DNA of 64,000 nucleotides. Origin: Gnetum montanum (lineage: Eukaryota; Streptophyta; Gnetopsida; Gnetales; Gnetaceae). Position numbers and translations under genes: made by a program. The stretch covers positions 632,536 to 696,535 of the forward strand of contig MNCI01004556.1 of assembly GCA_015680685.1 (NCBI GenBank). Reading direction: 5' to 3'. Below are positions 11,380 to 22,422 of the stretch, in pieces (the stretch's first letter is position 1; every line of letters starts with the position of its first letter). The notes beneath the pieces are model-generated. The model saw only the letters and a program-made list of their open reading frames with translations. It ran no database searches and was not told the DNA's origin.

Positions 11380-13358
11380 AACTAACTAGTGATAGGTGGC
11401 CCACTTAAGCATCATTTTGTTCCTCTATAATTCTTCTAAGCATCTCGTTTCAAAGGTTTTTTCTTTTAATTATACTATATAAATGTAAAAAAATCATAGG
11501 TTCAAATATCTGTCTCTACCTTCAGTTGTAGCAGCGATTGAGTAGCCTTGTGATTAGACACTAGCAGCCTTTATGTTTGTTTAATTAGAAAAAGAGTCCA
11601 CTCATAATTGATTAAGCCACTTACAAGCCCTAAAGTGTCCTAGCTCAAGTTTAAGAGCAAGGAAAATTATTTTGTGTCCACTCCATCCAATAGGTAGATA
11701 ATTGCTTGCTTTTACATGAGCGGTATCCATTTTTTTGGGTTAGGAAGTTAACGAACATGACCGAACTTGGGTTTCTACTTGCTACGATGCAAAATTTAAT
11801 GAAGATTAGCACTTTGTAAAGGTTAACACATTTGGATATGGATAAGGTGATACAACGTAGATGCTAACATGTGGACCCACTATACTCCACGATGGAGGAA
11901 ATATAACATGGCATGGCATGCCCCTGACATTAGTTAATCAAGCACTTGCTCTCAACGATGTTTTCGGCTAAAGTTATGATGGACATGTTCGAAATGGACG
12001 GTGGGTAATTTTAAAATTTTCTTTAATCCAACGTTATCCTATAACACACTGCACACTGGACTTATCCACAACACACGCACACAAAAAGAGACGGAAAACA
12101 ACTTGCATAATTTATTGCCGCACTTGCCATACCAAAAGCTAAGGCTAAAGCTAAAAGCAAAACTAAAACTAGTAACTTCGCGATGGTTCAATATCTCGTT
12201 GGTACCACATGTTTCATGTACGTGCCTGATCAAGTATTTAATTTGGTTTACTATTATTAGACCTTATTGTACGAAGTCCCCATTCATGTTTATTGTAACT
12301 TACAAGTTATGCTAACTTAAACATGAAAAATGAAAACATGTGCTTTGGGAAGGAAAGCAATCGAAACGGGATTTAATTTGGTTCACTTATTATTAGACCT
12401 TATTGTACGAAGTCCACGTTGATGATTATTGTAACTTACAAGTTAAGCTAACTTAAACATGATAAATGAAAACACGTGCTTTGGGAGGAAAGCAATCGAA
12501 CCCAAGTATATTTATGGGAAGGCAATTGACTATGTTAAAAGTTTACCCTTTTCTATTAATTATAAAAGCGTACTTTAAATGTTCCTTAGTTTAGTTTATC
12601 AACGTCGTGTCGACCCCTCTATATAAAAGTCGAAAAGCCGTGCTATTTCCGTTTTGCCAGCTGTGTAGGCTGAAAAGGACTTAATGTTATATTCAACGCT
12701 TTACAACCATTTAAAGTGTAGGATATGACTCTTCCACTACTAAAGTAATATTGATGGAAAGTGGTCCATTATTCCGATGTAAGATTTCTTTTTCAGCTTT
12801 GACTAATTTTTGTTACTATTTTCCTTAATTGCATGACAGATAAGTTAAATCTGATCATAATATAACATGGCATGGCATGCCATGACAAATCTATCAAATT
12901 TGATCATAAGTTAAATATAACATGATCATATTATTGTTGAAAGAGCCAAACAAACAACGAAAGTTGAATTTCATGTAAAAAAAGAAATGCTTAATTATCT
13001 AAATGAAGATTCAGCTATGACAGTGGATGGTGATAACACAAGAAACAAAAAAGAAATACATAATGTTCAAGGTACTAAGGATAAAGAATATTTTCAAGAA
13101 GTGGTCATCAAGAAGAAGGAACTTATTGAGGTTGTAGATTCTAGTTTCCATGCTTTCATTGTAAGGGTTGATTCTTCACTTCTATTGCAAAATTACACCT
13201 TATTTAGTAGATTTTAAAATGTAAAAATGCAAGTAATACTTACAAGTAATTACAACTAAATAGTGACAAGTACAAGAAGAAAGAGATTTGCTAGAAACCC
13301 CCTCATCCAATTGCTATTGAGGTTAGTAACTATTATGATATACTTTAAATGGATATAG
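11380..13358. other. Intergenic with 135-bp tandem duplication
   Basis: No host gene seen. The clearest structure is a direct repeat at 12,236-12,370 and 12,371-12,500 (starts ATTTAATTTGGTT, ends AGCAATCGAA), differing at roughly ten positions. The phrase ATAACATGGCATGGCATGCC occurs at about 11,900 and again at about 12,860. The plus ORF at 12,987-13,217 (Lys/Glu-rich, 76 aa) sits upstream of the LINE fragment and could be a remnant of LINE ORF1, but I cannot show this. Confidence 0.5.
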
Positions 13359-13520
13359 AGCACACCATTTCCTCTAATCTCCGTAAGTAAGCTTCTTTCT
13401 TGGAATATTAAGGGATTGACAAATCCCCTTCATAAATATCATATCCATCATGTTATAAAGGATTTACAGCTAGATATTATTTTTCTTCAAGAAGTGAATA
13501 TTCAAGGTTTTGTTCATTAA
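13359..13520 (+). pseudogene. LINE (L1-type) endonuclease fragment
   Basis: A 53-codon open stretch reads KLLSWNIKGLTNPL, then DIIFLQEVN. This is the characteristic start of the AP-endonuclease domain of plant non-LTR retrotransposon ORF2 (W-N-I-K/R-G-L...., then ..FLQE). The frame stops at 13,520 and no reverse transcriptase follows. It is a short dead remnant on the plus strand. Confidence 0.75.
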
Positions 13521-13967
13521 GCTACTTACTCTTCTACATGATGAGGACATTACATCATCTTACCTTCTTGGTGAATTTGATATCTTCATTGTGTCCTAAG
13601 AGTCTTTAGGAAGCTAATAGTAGTTTAACATTCTTTTGGAGTGTTTTGTAGGTTTTATGTAATTTAAGCAAGGGTTATAGGTTGTAGCTAGTTGTAACCA
13701 TGTTTAAACCATACTGTGAGTCCACTATAGGTAGTAATCAAGTTATAGTTGTCAAAAAAATAATGTTATCTATTCCAGATTACAATGCAAGCATGCAAGT
13801 CTGATGTTTGATTTATTCTTATTTGTTACATAATAAGTGCTCACGATGGCGGGTTGCATTATAATAAGTGTTGATTGCTAATGTTTGGTTTTTACCTTTG
13901 ACTTTCAATGTTGATGCTAAGATATGGTTTCTTTTGGTAAAACAGGCAATGAGTCCACGTCACCCAA

Positions 13968-14797
13968 TGATGAGTGGTGAGGTACCCCTACGCTCAACCA
14001 TATGAATACGAGCATTCATGCACAATTCGGTTGAATTCCAAAGACTAAGTGCTTATGTGACTTAATGGAACAAGGATGGGTTAGCGATCGTTGTCTTCCC
14101 AAGCTTACTCGTATAACACAATTGTATGGTTAAGTAAACTTGAGGCATATGATTTTTATGCTTTTTATATTTTATGTCCTGGTACTAAAAAGGGAGAAAT
14201 GAAAGAATTTAATAACTAAATTAATTTAACTAAACAACTAGGCTCTAACTAGTTCTAACACCAACATCCGTTCCCACTTGTCGTACACATCCTGAAATAG
14301 TGTAACACTACTGGGATTACCAAACGCTAATCGTTACTAGGTTACCAAGTGTTCCAGGTATGCTCCAAATGGTCATACTGAGTGTGCTTACTTGTGAAAA
14401 TTAACGAATGAATGAAAGCAACATTAATTAACTAATGAAAGCATTAAAGAACTATAAATAGCATTAAGGATGAGAGATAAGCTATTCTAAATGCTGCAAG
14501 GTTTATCACAAAGTTCGTCTTTATTTCTGAACATAAGGTGTGCTCAGGCACACAATGCTCGAATAAAGATCTGTTCGCTTTATGACTCCTACTGCGGACA
14601 CTCAGAAATAATTCTAACTCTGAGAGGGAGAAACTGCAAGAGTTTGGTTAAGGGATTAAGAACTAACTACTAAACCAAGTGTGCCCGCCTCTTATTTATA
14701 GGCAATGAGATAGGACCCGATATCGGATGTTCGATATTGCATGACAAGATTTGATATTGCAGACCCGATATTGCGTACGCAATATCGTGGCTCATCA
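13968..14797 (-). mobile_element. 3' LTR of family A copy X (830 bp)
   Basis: Bounded by TGATGAG at 13,968 and TCATCA ending at 14,797. To the right is CCCCCAAGACTG, which on the minus strand is a purine-rich tract (TCTTGGGGG) directly before the LTR, as expected at a 3' LTR. The minus-strand U3 is very short. It holds palindromic words around GATATTGCG, including a 22-bp perfect palindrome at 14,766-14,787, followed by the TATA box in GCCTATAAATAAGAGG (near 14,690-14,705). Confidence 0.8.
14766..14787. repeat. 22-bp perfect palindrome in LTR U3
   Basis: Half-site CGATATTGCGT plus exact reverse complement. Single half-words (CGATATTGC, GATATTGC, GATATCGG) follow towards the TATA box. A comparable array with the same GATATCGC-like word is in the LTR at 47,256. 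Confidence 0.85.
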
Positions 14798-16850
14798 TAC
14801 CCCCAAGACTGAATAAAAACTCATCCTTGAGTTCCTTACAAAATATTGAGAAGGTATGGGATTATTAACTAAATAACAACTAACGATGACATAGGAGGGT
14901 AGACTCAAAGTGCCTGAGGAACATATCGATAGATATATTATAGCATTGGTGTTCATGCCCATTGTGGTGAACACTGTACATATATGACATCTAGACCCTC
15001 ATTCAACAGTTTGGAGGGAGGGAGAGAGAGAGAGAGAGAAAATGAGGCGCATTGCTGCCGATGTCAAAACTATGCACACTATTGTTCATCCATAGCTACA
15101 TGTCCAAACTTGTTTCTTGCATAAATGCTCCAGCTCTAGTCCATCCTCAATACTCCTTATTATCCTAGTCCATTGTTCATGTAATCGCCATCTACACACA
15201 CAACACACTCACAAATTAGCAAGGGTAGATAAAACCTAATGTGGTTGATACCTTGCCTCGATATAAAGCACATTGGCTAAGTTGTGGGTATGGCAAATAC
15301 TAGGTGAGAGGTTTATGACTGATAACTACCCAAAGTGTAGGGGTAAGATAATTATGGAATGGAAAAATTTGTGACAAGGCCCCCATAACTAAGAGCGAAC
15401 CTTTGGTAGCAATAGCGTGGAAAAATTTTAAAGAACAAGAAGGATACGAGAAATAACAATGGTGAAGCCAATAAAACAAAAGCAAAACTAGATGTCATTG
15501 ATGGGGTGAATAAGAAATAGTTGATTGCAAGAAATGTTGAAGGGAAAGAGCTTAACGATTGCACCAAAAAGGAATGCCAGTGGGTCCTCCCCAAACTAGG
15601 CTCATGCCTTGAATGCCTTGGCAAACCTACAAACCAAAGAGTTTGTAGGCTCTCGGAATGACATATGGAAACAATGTTAAAAACTTACCCACAAGTGTTT
15701 TACTGAAGACTAACAATGCATCAACCAAGATATAGACTCATCGTAAAACTGGCAATGAGGTAGAACGTGGAAAGCAATACGAAAAGAGCGGAGAGAATGG
15801 GATGGAGTCCCAGAATTAAGGTAGTGTAAAGTCCCTTATGGAATATGTGGTTAAGGTGACTTAATAAAATTCTGTCCAAATCTAGATTCAACTATCCACA
15901 TCTAGTGACCTTGCATCAACACACTTGACCAACCCATCCTCCCAAAGTAATAAGAATGCGTCCACAAAGCCACCATCATCCCAACAAGAGAAGAAGCAAG
16001 AAGTGAGAAAGGGCCTTAGTTAGAGGGGACCTTCAGGCATGGGTAACATGTCTTTCCAGTGCCATAACCAATTCTGGTAGCCCATGTTTCTTTATTATGT
16101 CTACAAGGTGTGCTTTGAATTCTTACCAATTTTTTTTTGAATGTGAGAATTTACACCATGCAAAAACTTACTTGATTTATTCAACTCCTTGAGATTTGGT
16201 CAAGAGCGGGATGGCAAAAAACCTATGAAAAATCATCCAAGTACCCAAGAGAATAGCCAGCACAAATGCATCAAATCCCCTTGAGGTCACACCATGTTCC
16301 ATCCATTTGAATCTTTCCTTGGTTTGAAGAGTACTAAGACACCAATTCATTAATAAGTTTTCTTAGAAAAGGAATAGTACATTTCCAAAACAAGGGAGAC
16401 CATAGAGTTTCATGGATAATTGGATGATGTGGACTCATTTCTTATTTTACCAAAAGAAACCATATCTTAGCATCAACACTGAATGTCAAAGGTAGAAACC
16501 AAACATTAGCAATCAACACTTATTATAATGCAACCCACTATCGTGAGCACTTATTATGTAACGAATAAGAATAAATCAAACAAAGAAACAGTAAAAATGT
16601 TAATGATGGTGTAAAACAAAAATAAGTAAAGATGAAAAAATGTGTAAAACAAAAATGTGTAAAAGCAAAGGAAATGAGAGCTTAGAATGGTTAGCATTGG
16701 TGGCCATCTTCCCCACAACTGAGTTGGAAAGAGGAGATCCAAAATAATGAGCAAGGTTATCCACCAATAGAGGTAGTATTAGTACTAGTTGTTTTAGGCT
16801 CATGGAAGGGTTTGGTTTGTTGGATGTTGACCAATAACTTCTTATTTAGG
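14798..16850 (-). mobile_element. 3' non-coding region of family A copy X
   Basis: Starts with the purine tract at 14,799-14,808 and runs to the integrase C-terminus. It contains a GA microsatellite (15,021-15,040) and the block shared with 760-1,300 and 53,370-53,900, including CCTTCAGGCATGGGTAACAT near 16,030. Short hydrophobic ORFs on the minus strand here have no recognisable domain. Confidence 0.55.
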
Positions 16851-17960
16851 CTTTCAAGTTTGTAGATCATCATGGCCCCTGAAGGAAAGGTTTCATGAAT
16901 AATATAAGGTCCTTCCCACAACATTTGAAATTTAGTTCGTTGGGGTACATGTGTGGGATTCTAATAAAGAACCTTATCTCCTAGTTGTTATTTAACCTTC
17001 CTAATTCTTAGGTCATGATGTTGTTTGTTAAAGGCCTTGTGTAATTCATTGGATGATAGGGTAGCTAGTCGATTCTCATCTAGCAAGTTAAGGTTCATTA
17101 GCCATTCTTTTTGTGCTAGATTGAGGTCAAAGTTAAGGTCACATGCTGTGGATAGTGTATGGAGCTCCGCTTGAATAGGAAGCATTGGAACTTTACCGTA
17201 CACTAACTCATAGGGAGAGTAGCCTATAGGGAGTTTCCATGTGGAGCAGTATGCCCAAAGAGCATTATTCAGTTTGGTGCTCCAGTCTCACCTATACTTG
17301 CTAATGGTTCGTGTCAATATTTTTGTGATCTCCCTATTGGTGACCTCAGCTTGACCATTCACTTGAGGATGATATGGTGTAGTCAGTTTGTGCTCAAATC
17401 CTAAGCATTGCATTAACTTTCAAAAATTTGAACCTGTAAAGTGTGTACCATTGTCAAAAATAAGTGCACGAGGCATGCCAAACCTATTTACGATTTGTTG
17501 TTAAACAAATCGTGCAACAACAGATGATGTATAGTTTGTAATAGTGGTTGCTTCTGCCCACTTGGTAAAATAGTCAATAGCAACAACAATGTAAGCTTTT
17601 CCATTGGACATCAGTGTAATAGGCCCTATAAAATTAATTCCCCATATGTTGAAGGGTTCTAAAGGTTGAATCCATTATTGTGGACCCTCCATTCTAGTAG
17701 TCATTCCCCCATCACGTTGGCAATGCTCACAATATTGGACGAAATGATGAGTGTCCTGGAACAATGTAGGCCAATAATATCCTACAAGCAAGATTTTTAT
17801 GGTTGTTCGTCTCCCTGTGTAATGACCCCCATAAGGGCCCTCATGAGCATCTTGGAGAACTCGTAATTAATCTACATTGGGAATACACCATCAAACCAAG
17901 CCATCGAAACATACCTTATAATGGTGTCCATTGATTTCCATGAAATATTTGGCTTGGTGA
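16850..17960 (-). pseudogene. Integrase of family A copy X (decayed)
   Basis: Minus-strand translation shows a zinc-binding segment CEHCQRDG (near 17,720), the catalytic core WGINFIGP and DNGTHFTG, and YHPQVNGQAE with the expected Glu. The C-terminal part VYGKVPMLPIQAE...NLLDENRLATL is typical of Tat/Athila gypsy integrases. The first catalytic Asp of the usual WGIDF is replaced by Asn, and several in-frame stops interrupt the ORF. Integrase would insert the element cDNA into chromosomes; this copy cannot. Confidence 0.8.
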
Positions 17961-19800
17961 AGAAACTATTGTTTCTTTTTAATGTCTAACCCTTGTGGTG
18001 TCTCTTGTGTAAGCATATAAGTGAGAATGCTACTATACCAATTTGTATCAGTGGGTAAGTGATTGTTTATCACACCTACAAAGAGGAGCTCATCAGGAAA
18101 ATGGTTAGAAATTGGATATTCATCCTCTTTGTTGTTCCATTGCAACCAAGATAAATGATCAACAAAAAAATTCTTGGTGCCTTTATAATCGATCATCGTA
18201 AGATTGAACTCTTGTAAGATCATGAGCCATCATATAATGCGAGGGCTCACCATTGGTTTATTCATTAGGAAACAAATTGCACTATGATCCATATGTACAA
18301 ATATCTTATAGCCCAATACATAGTGCCTAAATTTTTCTAGTGCAAATACCATAACCATTAACTCTTTTTTTGTTGTGGTGTAATTGAGTTGTGCACCAGC
18401 GATACTTCAACTTGCATAGTGGATGTAATAGAGATGTTTTTGGTCATCTAACTGTGTAAGTATAGCTCCTAAGGTAAAGTTGGATGCATTAGTCATTATG
18501 TGGAACAATTTGGACTAGTTAGGAGCTTGTAGAATAGGCATTTCTACACGCTTCTGTTTTAAGGTTTAGAAGGTTGGCTTGCATTCCTTGGTCCATTCAA
18601 AATGTACGTCCTTCTTTGTTAGTTTTACCAAAGGTTTCACAATCCCTGAAAAGTTCTCAATGAAGCATCTATAATAGCCAGTATGTCTAAGGAATGATCA
18701 GATGTCTTTTACAATTTTAGGTTGCCGAGTGATTCCTTGGATGACCTTAATCTTTTCAGGATCTACTTCTATCCCTATTTGTGAAATATTGTGCCCTAAT
18801 GCAATGCCTTCTTGGACCATCAAATGGCTTTTTTTCCAGTTGAGCCTTAAGTTGGTTTCTACACATCATTTCAGTACTTGCTCTAATCGATCCAATGCTT
18901 GTTCAAAGTTCGCTTCATAGGTGGAGAAATTGTCCATAAAGACCTCCACACCATTTCCTATCTACTGTTAAAAGATACTTAGAACCAAACGTTGGAATGT
19001 TTCTGGGGCATTGCACAAGCCAAACGACATCTACTTATATGCAAATGTCCCCCAAGGACTTGTGAATGTATTCTTGGCTTGGTCTTCTGGTGCTATTTGA
19101 AGTTGCTAATATCCACTATAGCCATCTAGAAAACTATAGTAGCAATGCCCTGCAATGGTATCTAAGACTTGGTTGATGAATGGCAATGGGAAGTGATCTT
19201 TAAATGTTGCCATGTTTAGTAGCCTAACGTCTATACACACCATTCATTTACCTTCCTTTTTGGGCACAATGACTAATGGACTAACCCATTCACTATCAGT
19301 AATGGAATAGATGAACCCAGCTTTTAGAAGTTGTTCAATTTCTTCTTTAACCACTTGCTTAAGCTTTGGGTTGAGTCACCTCTGTGGTTGTCATCGAGAT
19401 TTCATGGAGGGGTTAGTGTAAATCCTATGTTGGCATATCCTAGGATCTATTTTGGTTAATTCGAGATATGAACAAGCAAAGGCTTTCAACCATTTATTTA
19501 CCATTTTCAGTAGTCTTTCTTTTTGTTGAGGAGCGAGCTTAGTGTTAATGATTATCGGCTTTTCATTTTTGAGAAATGTATACTCCATACCGATGGGCAA
19601 TGGTTTTAACTCAAGGGGCTTTTGCTTGAACTCGTTAGGGATTTCCAACTTCCCACAGTTGATATTTTCGATGTTAGTACTTGAAAGTTGGTGATGGACT
19701 TGCTCTAATGTATCTATGCTATCAATGTAGGTGCAAGTCAAGCTCTTAGTTGGTTCTATGCATATAGTTGAATCGTTCTCTTGGTCAACTGTCAACCACT
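17961..19800 (-). pseudogene. RT and RNase H of family A copy X (decayed)
   Basis: RNase H end: LQEFNLTMIDYKGTKN and VDHLSWL near 18,150-18,220. The RT box is FMDN at 18,929-18,940, where FMDD is expected, so the second catalytic Asp is lost. The N-terminal linker PLELKPLPIGMEYTFL and KIDPRICQHRI (19,391-19,795) is diagnostic of Athila/Tat pol. Domain order on the minus strand is protease, RT, RNase H, integrase, which makes it Ty3/gypsy. It is broken by many stops. Confidence 0.8.
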
Positions 19801-20180
19801 GGGTGCCTTCCTATCTTGTGGTTGCTACATATAGGCATCTTTGTATGTTAGTTATTAGCACACATTGGTTGCATGTAGGCAATGTTAAACGTTGTACAAA
19901 CTAGGACTTATGCATGCAATTACACCTTGTGTCATTGTATGCGATGCATGGAACTTTTTTCTTCTTGGTCTTTCCAAGTATATTTTCCTTTGATATTTCT
20001 AGGGAAAGATCACATATTCCTAGGTGCACATCAATTGTGCTTAGCCATGCTCTTCCCATTATTATTGGGAAGTCCCCCTTATAGTTGTTAACTTGAATCA
20101 CTAGAAAATCAGCAAGATATGACCACCCACAAACAATGGTGACAATGCCATCCACTAGTCCTAATGGGAAAGTGATAGAC
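19801..20180 (-). pseudogene. Protease C-terminal part of copy X
   Basis: Open piece at 19,901-20,155 with PIIMGRAWLSTIDVHLG, corresponding to the conserved ILGRPFLAT segment near the end of gypsy aspartic proteases. Upstream, at about 20,180, homology to protease stops and integrase sequence of a second copy begins. Confidence 0.65.
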
Positions 20181-20454
20181 TGGTTGGCCCATTTTTTAGG
20201 TAATCAATGGCAATAATAATATAAGCTTTTCCATTGGAAATTAGTGTAATCGGCTCCATAAAATCAATTCCCCAAATGTTGAAGGGTTCTAACTATTGAA
20301 TCCATCATTGCAAACCCTCCATTCTAGCAATCATTCCCCCATCACGTTGACAACGCCCACAAGATTGGAAGAAACAATGGGCATCCCAAAATAATGTAAG
20401 CCAATAATATCCTGCAAGTAGGATCTTGATGGCCATTCATCTCTCAGTGTAATG
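20181..20454 (-). pseudogene. Integrase fragment of family A copy Y, left part
   Basis: This repeats the integrase sequence seen at about 17,560-17,830 (same order of ATAAGCTTTTCCATTGG, AATTCCCCA, TTGAAGGGTTC, CATCACGTTG) and directly follows copy X protease. It stops at 20,454, where the family B target-site duplication begins, and resumes at 30,520. It therefore belongs to a second, recombined family A copy. Confidence 0.75.
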
Positions 20455-20459
20455 ACCCC

Positions 20460-22000
20460 TGAAACACCGCTAATTGCATCCTAACACTTTGAAACGAGAA
20501 CAACTTGGAGCCTTTTGAGCTTTCAAGTCTCAACATTCAGAAATTCAAATTTTAGGTCAAATGGTACACATTTTCTCACTCATGCTGTGGTCACACTGAG
20601 GTCATGCTAGCAATGTGAGTACAGCATGATCAACTCTGAAAGCCTTAAAACTGAGCCAAAATGATCTAATTTCCAAGGTGCAAGTCATCCCCAGGGTTTA
20701 TGATCAACAACTTCAACTTCCAACCTCTAGAATTCTAGATTTCAGTCTAAGATTGCAAGTTCTTGTAGCTCACGCTGCACTCACGTTGGCAGCGTGAGTC
20801 TAGCATGAGCTACCAAAAGTGGTTCAAAAACAAGGCACATCAAGCTCGATTCTCAACTTGCAGATCACTCTCAAGGTCAACCACAGTCAAACAATAGGTG
20901 CACTCAAGAAACAAGCTTCAAAGATCAAAATTTGGTGAAAAATATGTCATTCTCATCAACTCACATTGAGGTCACGCTAAGGTCACATTGGCAACATAAG
21001 TACAGCGTGAGTGCAGCATGAGTGTAGTGTGAGCATGCTGGAGACACGCCAGGATAAGATCAACTCACGCTGGAAGCTCTGGTGAAACAAAGATGCCTCG
21101 AATAGCCACAAAACCACTTAGATCAACATCCTGCAATAGTTAATTCAAGGATCGAGAAGTTTCAAGCGAGCCGGAGTCAATTTCTCTTATTGTACATTAT
21201 CATTTTCATTGTAAATTTTCATCATTTGTGACCTTGCCAAGTTCTTATGCTCTAAATTGTATGTGCTTCCATGAGTGTAAGCTAGCTTGAGTAAGCCAAC
21301 ACATGTTGTAAGATACAATGCACTTGGTCAAGAATGTAGCTTGCCTACACACGTCCAACTCACACGTAGCTGTCCATTGAACACATGTCATTTGATCCAT
21401 TTTCCACTCATTTCTCAGCCGTTGATTCCATCCATGAGTTCTGCACCCGAGCCCAGCCGAACCCTATAAATACCCTATCAATTCACATAAACGGGGTTGG
21501 CAATTTTGAAGGTTGACGGCTTAGGAAACTCAGACTAGCAATCCTTGGGCGCTCGGGCACACTTGACTCCTAGCATCCTAGCACTTCTGGAACACATCAC
21601 CCCAGGGCTTGGCACTTGACCTGCAATCCACACGTGCAGCTACGCTTTGACCGGTGCACATCCTTTCTAAGCAATACAATACAGTTCACCATTATATTGT
21701 TTGTTCTATTTTAAATTTAGTTTACGTGTTGTTTACAATACCAGTTATGTATACGTTCTGTTTGCATTTTGTGCGTACTATTTACATTTCGAACATCAGT
21801 TACGATAACAATAGCACAAGCTGTAGTTTACACTTGGGGAAGTGCTTGGTTGATTTGCGTGCAGACCATCCAAGGCACTCTGCCTTTGTTTCCTTTTCCA
21901 ACTTGCCCTCACGCGAAGGAAGGGTCAACTATGCCTGTCCAATGATCTTTTGGTGTTTGTTTTCCCTTCCAACCTTACGTCGATGATTTAGGTCAGTACA
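20460..22000 (+). mobile_element. 5' LTR of family B element (1,541 bp)
   Basis: Starts TGAAACACCGC and ends GGTCAGTACA. The TATA box CCCTATAAATACC lies near 21,463. The U3 carries repeated words CTCACGCTG/CAGCGTGAG, for example the near-perfect palindrome at 20,780-20,798, with clusters near 20,575-20,635, 20,770-20,815 and 20,955-21,080. The ORF at 21,287-21,469 is repeated in the 3' LTR only because the LTRs are copies. Confidence 0.88.
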
Positions 22001-22006
22001 GTAAAT

Positions 22007-22024
22007 TGGTGCTAGAAGGAGAGC
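22007..22024 (+). other. Primer-binding site, family B
   Basis: TGGTGCTAGAAGGAGAGC starts 6 bases after the LTR. The second family B element has TGGCACTAGAAGGAGGGC at the same distance. TGG at the start fits pairing with a tRNA 3' CCA. I do not assign the tRNA. Confidence 0.65.
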
Positions 22025-22102
22025 TTACTCACACCCGGTTTGTCAAAGCCAGCTTACTCATGCTCTAGGCTTGCTCATGCTCTGATAACTCACGCTGCAT
22101 TG

Positions 22103-22320
22103 TAACTCACGCTCCGCTTGCTACAGTAACCTTACGTTGCTACAATGTTTTGCGGTTGCTACAGTGCTCACGTTGGGTTCTAACTCACACTCATTTACAC
22201 ACGCTTCCATACTCATGCTCCACTTGTTATAGTAACCTTACGCTGTTACAGTGTTTTGCAGTTGCTATAGTACTCACGCTACTACAATGCCATTACAGTA
22301 CTGCTACAGTACCACTACAG
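22103..22320 (+). repeat. Leader repeat with LTR-like words
   Basis: A unit of about 106 bp starts near 22,103 (ACTCACGCTCCGCTTGCTAC) and recurs near 22,209 (ACTCATGCTCCACTTGTTAT). Each unit contains GTAACCTTACG, a TGTTTTGC segment and CTCACG. The words CTCACGCT and GCTACAGT also occur singly through 22,020-22,320. The leader thus shares its vocabulary with the U3. Confidence 0.75.
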
Positions 22321-22422
22321 TGTTTTTTCAACAAAAACACACAAAACACATCTGTTTCAAAGCCGAATTCACCGTAATTCGCACCTAACTTCAAGTCGGT
22401 CTAAGTACTGATTGCCACCAAC

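Noticed and set aside
21287-21469. 60-codon ORF repeated at 29,791-29,973
   Set aside because: Identical position in both LTRs of one element. It is duplicated because the LTR is, and has no conserved domain.
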